Of a stretch of 26,476 nt of DNA, positions 18,020 through 26,476 are shown one piece after another. Location of the stretch: positions 1-26,476 of the forward strand of contig JAJDEH010000119.1 in assembly GCA_029259935.1 (NCBI GenBank), written 5' to 3'. The position numbers and the translations under genes were made by a program. The notes under the pieces are model-generated. The model saw nothing but the letters and a program-made list of their open reading frames with translations. It had not been told where the DNA came from and did no database searches. How positions within the stretch are numbered: position 1 is the stretch's first letter; each line of letters starts with the position of its first letter. Source of the stretch: Planctomycetota bacterium (lineage in GTDB: Bacteria > Planctomycetota > Planctomycetia > Pirellulales > Pirellulaceae).

Positions 18020-19338
18020 TTCGCACCTCCTTGGTTCGCTTCGTCGAAGCAGCAGTAATAAGGCGATTGATCATGACCCGCTCCATATCCGCCGACGGCG
18101 TAAAGACGGTCTTTAGGATTGCCGCGATCGAATACCTTGCGGCCTTCGACCCAGGTTTCCAGGACCTTCGAGTAAATGCTTAGCGGATCACCGTCCATGA
18201 TGATGAAGTCCGCGTCCTTGCCCGGCTTGAGTGAACCCACGCGATCCTGCAGGTCCAGCATTTTCGCTCCGGCCAACGTCAATCCTTCCAATGCCGCCTT
18301 TCTCGACATGCCCGAACGCACGGCCAACGCGGCACTGCGGAAGAAATAACGCGAATCGAGAATGGGGTCATCCGTGTGGAACGCCGTCAGCACGCCGGCA
18401 TCTTCGAGGATCTTGCCAGTTTCCAAGGTGAGATAGCGAGCTTCCAGCTTGCCGCCCGGCGAATCGATCATGATGATCGAGCAAGGGGCACCCGCCTTGG
18501 CGATTTCGTCGGCGACTTTCCAGCCTTCGCTGATGTGATGCAGGACCACGCGAAAGCCGAATTCTCGTGACAAGCGGAGTACGGTCATGATGTCGTCGTG
18601 TCGGTGCGTATGGTGATGCACAATCCGCTTGCCTTGCATGGCTTCGATCAGCGTCTCCAAGTGCAGATCACGAGGAGGTAACTTGGCAGCGTCGCCCTCG
18701 GCGTCTTGGACCTTGGAGTGGTACTCCCGCGCCTTAATATACTCTTGCCGCACGAGGTAGGCCGATCGGCCCCGCGTACCGGGAAACACTCCGCCCTTCA
18801 TCGAATTGGTACCGTTCGCCATTTTCAATCCGCCGAGCCCCTTGCCTTCCGCGTCGCGATAAAGAAGGTCTTCGATCGTGGATGGCTTGCCTTCGTAAAA
18901 CCGCAGCTTGACATAGACGGTTCGCCCACTGATCAAATGTCCCGACCCGGGCATGATGTTCAGCGTGGTCAGACCGCCAGCCAGCGCGCGTTTGAATCCG
19001 GAATCATGAACATTAAGGCTGTCGAGTACGCGCACGCCGGGCTGAATCGGGCCGCTTCCATCCGCGGCGTAAGGTCCGCCGATGTGGCTATGCGTACAGA
19101 CAAGGCCGGGCATGATTAGGCGGCCTTTGACGTCGATCCGCTCCGCGTTCGCGGGGACGTCGACTTCGCTAACCGGACCGACGGCGACGATCTTCTTTCC
19201 GCGAACCACCAACGTACCGTTGGGAATTACCTCGCCTTCGATCGGCATGACCTTCGCGCCAATGAAAGCGACAGGCCGGTCCTGGCCGCTCGCGGACATC
19301 GCGCCAACCACCACGGACAAGACAACAATAAATCGCAT
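18016..19338 (-). CDS. Secreted metal-dependent amidohydrolase
   Basis: A 440-residue amidohydrolase of the imidazolonepropionase-like group, exported through a signal peptide (residues 1-18, ending SASG). Candidate metal and catalytic residues are all present: H83-S-H85 in the first-strand motif, H241-H245 (HHHTH), H267/H268 (VLHH) and D323/D324 (HTDDP). The C-terminal sandwich strand (RVGSLKPGKDADFIIMDGDP) is typical. The C-terminus extends about 30 residues past the usual end (GGYGAGHDQSPYYCCFDEA). GAGGAG lies 6 nt before the ATG. It is the first gene of a coupled pair with a paralogue that lacks most ligands. The substrate cannot be named; relatives cleave cyclic amides or dipeptides with C-terminal Pro or Arg. 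Expected location is periplasmic. Confidence 0.92.
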   Translation of the reverse strand: MRFIVVLSVVVGAMSASGQDRPVAFIGAKVMPIEGEVIPNGTLVVRGKKIVAVGPVSEVDVPANAERIDVKGRLIMPGLVCTHSHIGGPYAADGSGPIQPGVRVLDSLNVHDSGFKRALAGGLTTLNIMPGSGHLISGRTVYVKLRFYEGKPSTIEDLLYRDAEGKGLGGLKMANGTNSMKGGVFPGTRGRSAYLVRQEYIKAREYHSKVQDAEGDAAKLPPRDLHLETLIEAMQGKRIVHHHTHRHDDIMTVLRLSREFGFRVVLHHISEGWKVADEIAKAGAPCSIIMIDSPGGKLEARYLTLETGKILEDAGVLTAFHTDDPILDSRYFFRSAALAVRSGMSRKAALEGLTLAGAKMLDLQDRVGSLKPGKDADFIIMDGDPLSIYSKVLETWVEGRKVFDRGNPKDRLYAVGGYGAGHDQSPYYCCFDEANQGGAK

Positions 19339-19710
19339 GAACTACTCCTCAAAGAGATTCCAAGGTGGCGAAGCGTCGAACTAATTACGCGTTATCGCCC
19401 GACGGTGAGAAACCGCGCTGCTCGTCGCAACTTAACCCAACAGTGCCAATGCTTTTCACTTTATACAGACTAATCCGCAATTTCTGATTATAGCTACTGA
19501 CGCGCACGCACTCGACCAACACTGCATCGCCAGATCCAACTTGAGCGAGACCGCATCGATACGCTATCGATACAAGCCGCATGATTCGGACAGGGCAGCG
19601 AAGCGTTGCGACGTTTTTCGTGGGAAAAACTCACTGTCCATGCAAGAATGAGGTACCATTTAGCTGTAGGGCGTCGGATTCGGTGGATAGACTCTGAAGT
19701 TGGGCGGCAC
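19339..19710. other. Divergent intergenic region
   Basis: The region separates the minus-strand amidohydrolase pair from the plus-strand genes. Besides the minus-strand candidate promoter, no RNA gene or protein-coding frame is supported. The frame of the next gene is open back to 19606, but the upstream 35 codons are Arg-rich and unlike the protein that follows. A clear plus-strand promoter was not found. Confidence 0.45.
19487..19515 (-). promoter_or_regulatory. Candidate promoter of the amidohydrolase pair
   Basis: On the minus strand a perfect TATAAT (19492-19487) follows TCGAGT (19515-19510, 3 of 6 to TTGACA) with a 17-nt spacer. The leader to the ATG at 19338 would be about 140 nt, unusually long, so another promoter nearer the gene is possible. 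Confidence 0.4.
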
Positions 19711-20157
19711 ATGGTATCTTCCTCATCCAACAATTTCTTGGACTTCCTCAGGGATCAACTGGGGCTTGACGAAAGCGCGGTGCCCCGCGCCAGCGAGTGG
19801 GCCGAAAGCGGCAACACCATCGGCATGCTGGCCCTGAAGCTGAATTTGCTGACCGTCACCCAAATTGATCAGATCCTGGTCGACCAAGAGCAATGGACCG
19901 AGCCGAACCGGGCTGAGGAAACTCAGGGTCCCGCTGGGTTATTTGGCCAAATCGCCGTCCGACTGGGGCTGCTCTCGGGCGAGCAAGTGGCGCAGCTTCT
20001 TAAGATCCAGGATGTCAACCGGAATCTGGAGTTGGGGCAATTGCTGGTCATGGCCGGTACAGTTGAAATGGATGAACTGCTTCGTCATTTGAGCGATTTC
20101 CTGCGGCATCGCGAAGGTTGCGGCCAACGGCCTCAGGAACCAGCGGCGGCTGTCTGA
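19711..20157 (+). CDS. Small three-repeat protein resembling GspE/MshE N-terminal modules
   Basis: A 148-residue cytosolic protein taken from the ATG at 19711; the open frame goes back to 19606, but those codons look non-coding. It contains three copies of a 24-residue helical motif of the form GxxLxxxGLLxxxQhxxhL: residues 37-60 (IGMLALKLNLLTVTQIDQIL), 78-101 (FGQIAVRLGLLSGEQVAQLL) and 108-131 (LGQLLVMAGTVEMDELLRHL). This pattern is that of the N-terminal domain of type II secretion/type IV pilus ATPases (GspE_N/MshEN), which in some proteins binds cyclic di-GMP. No ATPase domain follows, so it is a stand-alone module. The key MshEN ligand residues cannot be confirmed by eye. The next gene starts 199 nt downstream. 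Function unknown. Confidence 0.65.
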   Translation: MVSSSSNNFLDFLRDQLGLDESAVPRASEWAESGNTIGMLALKLNLLTVTQIDQILVDQEQWTEPNRAEETQGPAGLFGQIAVRLGLLSGEQVAQLLKIQDVNRNLELGQLLVMAGTVEMDELLRHLSDFLRHREGCGQRPQEPAAAV

Positions 20158-20356
20158 TGCCCCGCCGGGCAGCCCTTCGGCCCGCTTGCCCATGCCGACC
20201 GCCGATAATGTAGATATTTTTCGTGGCATGCAGAGCCGCGAAAATCGGCCAATTCTGTTGGATTTCCCTTGTTCGCGCCTGATTTCGCCACTAGGATGTA
20301 CGAATGGTGGAGGGCTGTCGTGCGCTGATTCCACATACGCCAAGGGAGCGGATTGA

Positions 20357-21625
20357 ATGATGAACCGGACCTTCTTGATTACGCCACTTTTCATTTTCAC
20401 TCTCCTAGCCTCTCAGGCCGCGCAAGCTGACGACGCCGACTTAAAGAGAGCGGTCGAATCGATGCTGGATGCCGGCTGGCCCGGCTCCTTTAAGACGCGA
20501 GCCGCCGCCGATGACGAGTTCAAGAATGTGCAAAGCGTTTCGCGCGGCGACAAACGGGCCGTGTACGCCTACATCTTGGTACTGATGAAACAGCGTCGTT
20601 ATCCCGAAGCGGAAAGCTTGCTGGAGAAACTGGTCGCCCACGACGAGGAAGATGTTCACGCGTGGAAGGCCAAGGCTTGGTTGTCCATGCTGTTGAAGAA
20701 GCACGAACGTTCGCTTGCCGACTTGGATAAGATCAGCCTCCTGCTAGAGGCGGATGCGGCCAAGGATAAGGAGCAAGAGTCCGTGGAGTTTATGGGGCGC
20801 ATGATCGGCTACCTTGAAGGGCCCGCGCAAGGGGCCGTGACCAAGTCGCGTTTGGATCGGCAAACCGTGCGCATCGACGCCCGCCTGGATGACAGTCAGG
20901 CCGAAGCCTTCGAATCGGCTCGGCAGTCGGTCGTCGACATGTTCAACGACTTTTCAAAAGAAAAAGTCGATTCCAAGCAGAAAGCCGAAGTCGAGGCGGT
21001 ACAACAGCAGGAGAAGCTAAAAGAGGACTTGGACGAAGAATCCCAACGGCTGGATAGCCGCCGCGAGGCGATTGCTCCCGAAGTGGAAAAGATTCGCGAC
21101 GAGGGCAAGGAAGAGCTTAAGGCGATCGCGGACGAGGATGCTCCGCTGCTCAAAGAGTTAGATCGGCTTGACGCTCAAGCGTTCGAATTGCGAAGGGAAG
21201 AGTCCCGCGTTGCCTCAAGTTTGGTGGCACTACAGAGTCAGGCCGGACAAACCAGGGATGCGTCGCTCCAAGGTGCCCTTAACGTGCGCGTGAACGATCT
21301 GGCCATCTTGTCGAGCCGTTACCGCAGCCAGATGAACTTGCTGGAACGACGCGCGTCTCAAATCATAGCCCAGCGCGAACAAATCGCTCGCCGCTATAAC
21401 GAGACCCAGCAACGCTATAAGAAACGACTGGCCAAGCTGGGGGTGGAAATGAAGAACATCGAAAAGCTTGAAAAGCGGAATGCCTATCAAGCGAAACGGG
21501 CAACCAAACCGGGTGCCGGCGACTTGCGTCGAACTCGTTCGCTGGACAAAAAAGCAAAAGCCCTCAACACCTACGAGGACTTTTCTTTGGAGGCCGAGAA
21601 ACAACGGGTACTCGACTTATTCTAG
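20357..21625 (+). CDS. Secreted coiled-coil protein of unknown function
   Basis: A 422-residue exported protein. Residues 1-25 are a signal peptide (ending SQAAQA). About 55-130 look like a TPR-type helical hairpin pair (YAYILVLMKQRRYPEAESLL, DVHAWKAKAWLSMLLKKHE). From about residue 180 to 400 the chain is almost all charged helix, rich in Glu, Lys, Arg, Gln and Ala with heptad spacing, predicted as long coiled coils (EAVQQQEKLKEDLDEESQRL; ILSSRYRSQMNLLERRASQI). AAGGGAG lies 8 nt before the ATG at 20357; a second ATG follows directly. A weak promoter-like pair TTGTTC-N17-TAGGAT (20269-20297) precedes it. No enzymatic motif is seen. A structural or envelope-spanning role is a guess based on form. 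Confidence 0.8.
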   Translation: MMNRTFLITPLFIFTLLASQAAQADDADLKRAVESMLDAGWPGSFKTRAAADDEFKNVQSVSRGDKRAVYAYILVLMKQRRYPEAESLLEKLVAHDEEDVHAWKAKAWLSMLLKKHERSLADLDKISLLLEADAAKDKEQESVEFMGRMIGYLEGPAQGAVTKSRLDRQTVRIDARLDDSQAEAFESARQSVVDMFNDFSKEKVDSKQKAEVEAVQQQEKLKEDLDEESQRLDSRREAIAPEVEKIRDEGKEELKAIADEDAPLLKELDRLDAQAFELRREESRVASSLVALQSQAGQTRDASLQGALNVRVNDLAILSSRYRSQMNLLERRASQIIAQREQIARRYNETQQRYKKRLAKLGVEMKNIEKLEKRNAYQAKRATKPGAGDLRRTRSLDKKAKALNTYEDFSLEAEKQRVLDLF

Positions 21626-21643
21626 GCTCGCGCCGCCGAGCTT
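21624..21643 (+). terminator. Possible hairpin terminator after the coiled-coil gene
   Basis: Overlapping and directly following the stop codon, AGGCTCG (21624-21630) and CGAGCTT (21637-21643) form a 7-bp stem with one G-U pair and the loop CGCCGC. No U-run follows, so termination efficiency is uncertain. Confidence 0.35.
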
Positions 21644-21819
21644 GTGTACAGCGCGCGATTCAGTTTGGGAGCGAATTCATGCTGGAACGCACTCCTTGAA
21701 TCCGCGCATCTGATGGAAATTCTCATTCACTTCCAAGATTCCCGGAAGCAGTACGAATAGCCTTATTGCGCGCTGTCGCGGCCGATTCCTTACGCCACGC
21801 TAGCCTCTTCCGCGCTAAG

Positions 21820-21849
21820 TGGACAGGTCCCGGCGGGACGTGGTATGCT
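21820..21849 (+). promoter_or_regulatory. Candidate promoter of the first DUF1559 fusion gene
   Basis: TGGACA (21820-21825, 5 of 6) is followed by an 18-nt spacer and TATGCT (21844-21849) preceded by TGG, giving an extended -10 (TG-N-TATGCT). Transcription would begin near 21856, about 60 nt before the ATG. The remaining intergenic sequence from 21644 shows nothing else. Confidence 0.5.
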
Positions 21850-21917
21850 CACGCTCGCGCGTCGGGCATCGCTGCGTGACATTCGTCTTTGGCCCATTCT
21901 CCGAGGAGTGAAAAACC

Positions 21918-24518
21918 ATGTTCGCGTCGTCTGTCAGTATCGCCACACTGCTCACCGCCGCTGCCATCGGCGGCGGACTTCCCCTTGGTCTGCCGCCCGG
22001 TGATGAAGATCCCGTCATGGCCAATATCGCTCCCGAGGAGTGCCTGGCTTACGTCTCCTGGTCTGGGTCCGCGGCTCCGAGTGCCGACAGCGAAAACGAG
22101 TTCGAGCAACTGCTGGCCGAACCCGAGATACAGCTTGTCATTAAAGAGGTGCATCGCCGCATCACCGAGGCGATCAATGAGATGGGCGAGGGCGATCCCG
22201 AAGGCGCCCGCATGGCCAAGCTGGGGTTGGCTTGGTCCGACCGGATTCTTAGCCGTCCCGGCGCGGTATTTGTTTCCAAAGCGAAAATCTCGCCCGACGG
22301 TCCGCCCGACGTGGCTGGAGGCGTGATCGTCACCGTGGGAGACGAGTCGGACGAACTGCGCGAGTTGTGGGAGAGCGTGCGCGCGGCCTTGCCGGTCGAG
22401 GAAGTCGAGATCGGCGGTACGAAAATGTATCAAATGCAGCTCGGTGCCAAATCGCCGTTGCTGACATTCGGCATTCATGGAAAGTACCTGGTGGCCGGCG
22501 TTGGCGAAGGGACTGTTGAAGGAATGGTTAAGCGTTCGACCGGCGAACCACCCAAGTGGCTGCGGGACTTGCGCAAGACTCTGGCCGTCGAGCGGCCAGC
22601 GATCGTTTCCTACATCAACGGCGGAACGATTATCGAGCAAGTGAACGACGTGCTGATTGGCGGACCCGAGGGCAAGGCGATCTTGAGCGCCATCGGAATC
22701 GGCAACCTTTCGGATCTGGCAGCCGTTCAAGGACTGGACGACAAAGGGTATGTGGTCCGCGCCTTGATCGGATTTGACGGCGAGCCGGCCGGGATTCTGG
22801 GCAGCGCGATTGGCGAACCGCTGAAGCCGAGCGATTTGCAGCCGATTCCCAAAGACGCGATCTTTGCCGTGGCCGCTCGATTGGATGCCGCCAAGGTGTT
22901 CGATTCGACGCTCACTCAAATCGAAAGGATCAATCCTCTTCAAGCCGAAGAATTCCGCGAGATGATTGGCCAAATGGAAGAGAGTTTTGGCTTTGGCATT
23001 CGCCGCGACATTCTTGGCTCGCTGGGGGATACATTTTGCATTTATCATTCGCCCGGTGAAGGCGGGCTGATTGGGGGAACGGCGGCCGTGATTCAGGTCA
23101 AGGACCACGGACGCCTAAAAGATGTCTTGGACCAAATACTGGCCACGGCGCGGGCGGCCGAACGTCTCGGTGCCGGCGACGGGCCGCGATTGGGACGACT
23201 GGCATTCAATGGCCAGTCGATCCACTATTTCACCCAGATGCTGGACGAGGACGTGCCTGTCTCGCCCGCTTGGTGCCTGACCGACGACGAGTTGATATTC
23301 AGCCTCTTTCCACAAGCGGTGAAAGCCTACTTGTCGCGAGGAGATGACTACCAATCGCTGGCCAAAGTGCCGGCCGTCGCCGCCGCGTTTCAAGCCGATC
23401 AGGCGCCGCTAAAGATCGTCTATCAAGATACGCCCAAGGTGTTCGAACTGGCTTATCCGTTCGTCCAAATCTTCGCTCATTTCATTATGGTCGAGCTGCA
23501 GGAAGAGGGGCTTGATGTCGACCTGTCGTTGCTGCCGTCCGGCTCGTCGATCAAAAAGCATTTGCGGCCCGACGTGATGACGGTCACCAAGACCGAAACC
23601 GGGCTGGAGATTACCTCGCGGCAGAGCGCCCCGATCAGCAATCTTGTTACGCTGCTGCCCCTCGCGGGACTGGGGGTGATCGTGGGCGATCCGGATCCCG
23701 GGTATATGTTAGAAGAACTGGCGTCTTTGATGGTGCCTGAAAAAGCTCAGGAAAGCCAAGCGAAGAACAATCTGAAACAGATGGCATTGGCGATGCACGG
23801 CTATCATGAAGTGTATGCCAAATTTCCTCCCGCCGTGTCGACCAACGATGACGGCGACTCGTTGCTAAGTTGGCGGGTTCAGATCCTTCCCTTCATTGAA
23901 GGTGGCGAACTCTACGAGCGTTTTCATCACGACGAACCTTGGGACAGCGAGCACAACAAGGCGCTGATCCCGCTGATGCCCGCCATCTACCGGGCTCCCG
24001 GCAGCAAACAGAAGCCGGGAATGACGAACTACCTGACGATTCGCAGCGAAAACTCCGTCTTTCCGGGTACCGTATCGACTCGCATGGCCCAAATCGTGGA
24101 CGGCACATCCAACACCGCAATGATCGTCGAAGTGAGCGACGAAAAAGCAGTCGCTTGGACCAAACCCGAAGACCTGGAAATCGATCCCATGAAGCCGCAA
24201 CGGGGCATCGTGGGCTTGCGCCGAAACGGCTTTCTTGCCGCGATGAGCGACGGGGCCGTCTTCAAGGTCACCGATAAGATCGCCCCCGAGACACTGCGGT
24301 TGATTTTCGACCGCCGAGACGGCAAGCCATTTGATCGGAGCATCTTTGAGCGTGGACGGTCGCGACGGCGTTCGCGTACGTTGCGAGCGGTTCCCGACGC
24401 GATTCGCGACGATGCGGCTCCCGCCGATGCGGTTCCCGAAGCCGCCACCGAACCGGCGGATACAGACGCCGGGACCGACGAAGGCGCGGCTGCGGCCGCC
24501 GATTCGCCACGACGCTGA
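21918..24518 (+). CDS. Large protein: duplicated DUF3352-like region fused to DUF1559 tail
   Basis: An 866-residue protein preceded by GAGGAG 9 nt before the ATG. A short hydrophobic N-terminus leads into a strand-rich region of about 600 residues opening with IAPEECLAYVSWSG. Two related modules are visible at about 171-245 (LLTFGIHGKYLVAGVGEG, VSYINGGTIIEQV) and 431-519 (PAWCLTDDELIFSLFPQ, IVYQDTPKVFELAYP), reminiscent of DUF3352. Residues 617-800 are a DUF1559 module (NNLKQMALAMHGYHEVYAKF; MSDGAVFKV at 776-784), which normally follows a prepilin-like leader; none is present here. The last 45 residues are Ala/Asp/Pro-rich and probably disordered. A paralogue starts 52 nt downstream, so they likely share a transcript. 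The cellular role is unknown. Confidence 0.82.
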   Translation: MFASSVSIATLLTAAAIGGGLPLGLPPGDEDPVMANIAPEECLAYVSWSGSAAPSADSENEFEQLLAEPEIQLVIKEVHRRITEAINEMGEGDPEGARMAKLGLAWSDRILSRPGAVFVSKAKISPDGPPDVAGGVIVTVGDESDELRELWESVRAALPVEEVEIGGTKMYQMQLGAKSPLLTFGIHGKYLVAGVGEGTVEGMVKRSTGEPPKWLRDLRKTLAVERPAIVSYINGGTIIEQVNDVLIGGPEGKAILSAIGIGNLSDLAAVQGLDDKGYVVRALIGFDGEPAGILGSAIGEPLKPSDLQPIPKDAIFAVAARLDAAKVFDSTLTQIERINPLQAEEFREMIGQMEESFGFGIRRDILGSLGDTFCIYHSPGEGGLIGGTAAVIQVKDHGRLKDVLDQILATARAAERLGAGDGPRLGRLAFNGQSIHYFTQMLDEDVPVSPAWCLTDDELIFSLFPQAVKAYLSRGDDYQSLAKVPAVAAAFQADQAPLKIVYQDTPKVFELAYPFVQIFAHFIMVELQEEGLDVDLSLLPSGSSIKKHLRPDVMTVTKTETGLEITSRQSAPISNLVTLLPLAGLGVIVGDPDPGYMLEELASLMVPEKAQESQAKNNLKQMALAMHGYHEVYAKFPPAVSTNDDGDSLLSWRVQILPFIEGGELYERFHHDEPWDSEHNKALIPLMPAIYRAPGSKQKPGMTNYLTIRSENSVFPGTVSTRMAQIVDGTSNTAMIVEVSDEKAVAWTKPEDLEIDPMKPQRGIVGLRRNGFLAAMSDGAVFKVTDKIAPETLRLIFDRRDGKPFDRSIFERGRSRRRSRTLRAVPDAIRDDAAPADAVPEAATEPADTDAGTDEGAAAAADSPRR

Positions 24519-24570
24519 GACTCACGACCATTAAACCAAAATCTCACAATTCAATAACGGAGTCATCGTG

Positions 24571-26476
24571 ATGGCACTCTCTTTCTTCGGTGTCGGATTT
24601 ATCGAACTGTTGATGGTCTTGTTCCTCAATGGTGGAATGAGTGTTCCGTTGGGCGTGCCTCCCATGCCCGAGGACCCACGACTGGCGCAAATCGCCCCGG
24701 AAGACTGCCTTTTCTATACCGCCTGGGCCGGAATCGCCAAGCCTGATCCCAGCAGTCCGAATCACACCGAACAACTGCTGGCCGAGCAAGAACTGCAAGA
24801 AGCGATTGTCAAAGTCGAAAAAGCCATCCGCGACGCACTCGGCAAAGCGGCGTTGGCGGAACGCGACGAGCAGGCGGCGCGGCTGGCCCAGATCATGCCC
24901 AAATGGGCCAAGATTTTGTTGACTCAGCCCGCGGCGATCTACGTTACCAAGCTCGAAGTCGGCGGCGACGCCATTCCTGATGTCGAAGGGGCCATGGTCC
25001 TTCGCGTCGGTGATCAAGCCGATGAAGTGGCCAAGTTGATTGACCAGATGCAAATGGGTTTCGGTGCGGAGTTGAAAGTTCAAGAAGTCGAGATCAACGA
25101 AAGCAAATTCAACCGTTACACGGCGGGTGAAGGAATCCCCGCCGTCACTTGGGGCATTCGCGGTAACTATTTGTTGCTGGGCGTGGGCGACAAGGCGCTT
25201 GAAAACCTTTACGAAAACATGTTGCGCAACCGCGAAGGCAAGCTACCCGAATGGCTGTCGGATGCTCGCGACAGCATGCCGATCGACCGTCGATCTACGT
25301 TGACTTATGTGGACGCCCGTGCGTTAATCGACCAATTCGCGCCCATGGGCGGCCCCACGGTTCTGGAGGCAATTCGCGAGTTAGGATTTGGCAATATCGA
25401 CTCGTACGCCGCGGTGACGGGACTCGACGAGAGTGGCTTTGTCAATCGTTCGCGACTCAAGTTGGACGGCAAGGCGACCGGCTTGATGCAATTCGCAAAT
25501 GCCGACCCATTGACCGTCGAAGATCTGAAGAACATACCTTACGATACGCCCGCCGCCATGTCCGGCCGGCTCGATGCGGGAAAACTATTTGATACCTATC
25601 TCGATATCATGGGTCGTGTCGAACCATTCGCCGCCGACCAGATTCGCGAGGGACTGCGGACGGCTGAAGCATCGATCGGCGTCGCTATTCGGGATGAGCT
25701 GATTGGTTCACTCGGCGATCGGTGGACTCTGTACGCCGCCCCGGACGATGGCGGGCTGATCACCGGCTGGACACTCGCGGTGACCGTACGCGACCGAATG
25801 ACGCTGGACAAAGTCCATCGTACGTTGATCGAAGTTGCTCGGGGGGCGCTCGGCGATGACGACTCCGACCCGCAAATCAAACAATTCGAGTTGGCTGGCC
25901 AAGAGGTGTATTACTTCTCCGTCCCTGACGAAGATATGCCATTCTTGATGACGTGGTGCCTAACGCGTGAAGAAGTCGTTTTCGGCCTCTATCCACAAGC
26001 CGTTAAGGGGCACATCCTCCGCAAACAACAGAAATCGCTTGCCGACCGGCCCGAGGTGGCCAAGGCTTTGGAAGCGGAAAACGGTCCGGTCGCGCTGACC
26101 TACTTTGATAGCCGCGAGTTGTTCGAGTTGGTTTACCCGGCCGTGCAGATGCTGGCCCAATACGGACTGAGCGAACTTAATAAAGAAATGGGCGTGGATT
26201 TGGATTTGTCGGTGCTACCTTCGGCGGCTGCGATTTCCAAGCATCTTCACCCCAGCTTGGCGATTGTGCGGCGCACCGATTCCGGCACCGAGGCGGTGAC
26301 CTATTCGACAATACCCAGCGGCAGTTTGGGGTCGTCCGCGCCGCTCATGGCGGCGATGTTGCTGCCCGCCGTCAGTTCCGCTCGCACGGCTGCCCGGCGA
26401 TCGCAGAGTACCAACAATCTTCGGCAGGTTGGTATCGCCATGCATAACTACCATGACACCTATCGGACGCTGCCCG
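24571..26476 (+). CDS. Second DUF3352-like/DUF1559 fusion paralogue (cut by right edge)
   Basis: Open from the ATG at 24571 through the right edge (635 codons); ACGGAG lies 8 nt before the start. It is a clear paralogue of the preceding gene: [11 protein letters not shown] and [14 protein letters not shown] match PLGLPPGDEDP and IAPEECLAYVSWSG. It has the same two internal modules at about 181-258 ([28 protein letters not shown]) and 445-527 ([35 protein letters not shown]). Near residue 590 it carries [16 protein letters not shown] followed by [21 protein letters not shown], the start of a DUF1559 module including the segment that normally follows the prepilin helix. Residues 5-19 ([15 protein letters not shown]) resemble a TatA-like or decayed prepilin helix. 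Function unknown. Confidence 0.82.
   Translation, partial: MALSFFGVGFIELLMVLFLNGGMSVPLGVPPMPEDPRLAQIAPEDCLFYTAWAGIAKPDPSSPNHTEQLLAEQELQEAIVKVEKAIRDALGKAALAERDEQAARLAQIMPKWAKILLTQPAAIYVTKLEVGGDAIPDVEGAMVLRVGDQADEVAKLIDQMQMGFGAELKVQEVEINESKFNRYTAGEGIPAVTWGIRGNYLLLGVGDKALENLYENMLRNREGKLPEWLSDARDSMPIDRRSTLTYVDARALIDQFAPMGGPTVLEAIRELGFGNIDSYAAVTGLDESGFVNRSRLKLDGKATGLMQFANADPLTVEDLKNIPYDTPAAMSGRLDAGKLFDTYLDIMGRVEPFAADQIREGLRTAEASIGVAIRDELIGSLGDRWTLYAAPDDGGLITGWTLAVTVRDRMTLDKVHRTLIEVARGALGDDDSDPQIKQFELAGQEVYYFSVPDEDMPFLMTWCLTREEVVFGLYPQAVKGHILRKQQKSLADRPEVAKALEAENGPVALTYFDSRELFELVYPAVQMLAQYGLSELNKEMGVDLDLSVLPSAAAISKHLHPSLAIVRRTDSGTEAVTYSTIPSGSLGSSAPLMAAMLLPAVSSARTAARRSQSTNNLRQVGIAMHNYHDTYRTLP

Noticed and set aside
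20161..20190. GC-rich CGGGC/GCCCG hairpin after the three-repeat gene as a terminator
   Set aside because: Only a 5-bp stem with a 9-nt loop and no U-run; similar hairpins arise often at this base composition.
21849..23108. 419-codon minus-strand open frame
   Set aside because: It runs antisense to the first DUF1559 fusion gene, whose reading frame has a ribosome site and a paralogue; the antisense product shows no motif.

Overview
The window looks like a chromosomal segment of a planctomycete, probably a Pirellulales-like member. The evidence is the set of lineage-typical families: a secreted PSCyt1/DUF1549/DUF1553 protein next to a Tat-exported DUF1501 protein, proteins ending in DUF1559 modules, a Ser/Thr kinase with an N-terminal Cys-pair knuckle, and a Cys-rich predicted outer-membrane barrel. 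No rRNA, tRNA, CRISPR array, prophage or transposase gene was seen. Genes at both edges are cut by the window.

Layout. Positions 1-9955 are almost entirely minus strand: a truncated membrane Ser/Thr kinase; a cluster of short hairpin repeats; a 3-hydroxyacyl-CoA dehydrogenase-like gene with a good promoter and a palindrome over its -10; a Cys-rich beta-barrel candidate; the PSCyt1-DUF1549-DUF1553 gene followed by DUF1501 (one transcription unit); a second inverted pair of the same hairpin repeats; and an ArsR-SRPBCC pair with overlapping ATGA and a palindromic operator on the regulator's start codon. A large plus-strand hybrid histidine kinase (three PAS, GAF, HisKA, HATPase, receiver, Hpt) converges on acetyl-CoA synthetase, which has a near-consensus sigma70 promoter. 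Two translationally coupled secreted amidohydrolases follow on the minus strand. The second has lost most metal ligands and looks like a pseudoenzyme partner of the first. From 19711 to the right edge genes are on the plus strand: a small three-repeat protein resembling GspE/MshE N-terminal modules, a secreted coiled-coil protein, and two tandem paralogues that each carry about 600 residues of duplicated DUF3352-like sequence fused to a DUF1559 tail.

How the genes fit together. Acs and the acyl-CoA dehydrogenase belong to acetate/acyl-CoA metabolism. The PSCyt1/DUF1501 pair and the amidohydrolase pair are exported and probably process external substrates that the sequence does not identify. 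Signalling is represented by the kinase, the phosphorelay kinase and the ArsR-SRPBCC pair. The most unusual signals are the hairpin repeats with base-pair-preserving changes, the active/degenerate amidohydrolase pair, and the DUF1559 fusion tandem. No clearly new multi-gene defence or biosynthetic system could be supported.
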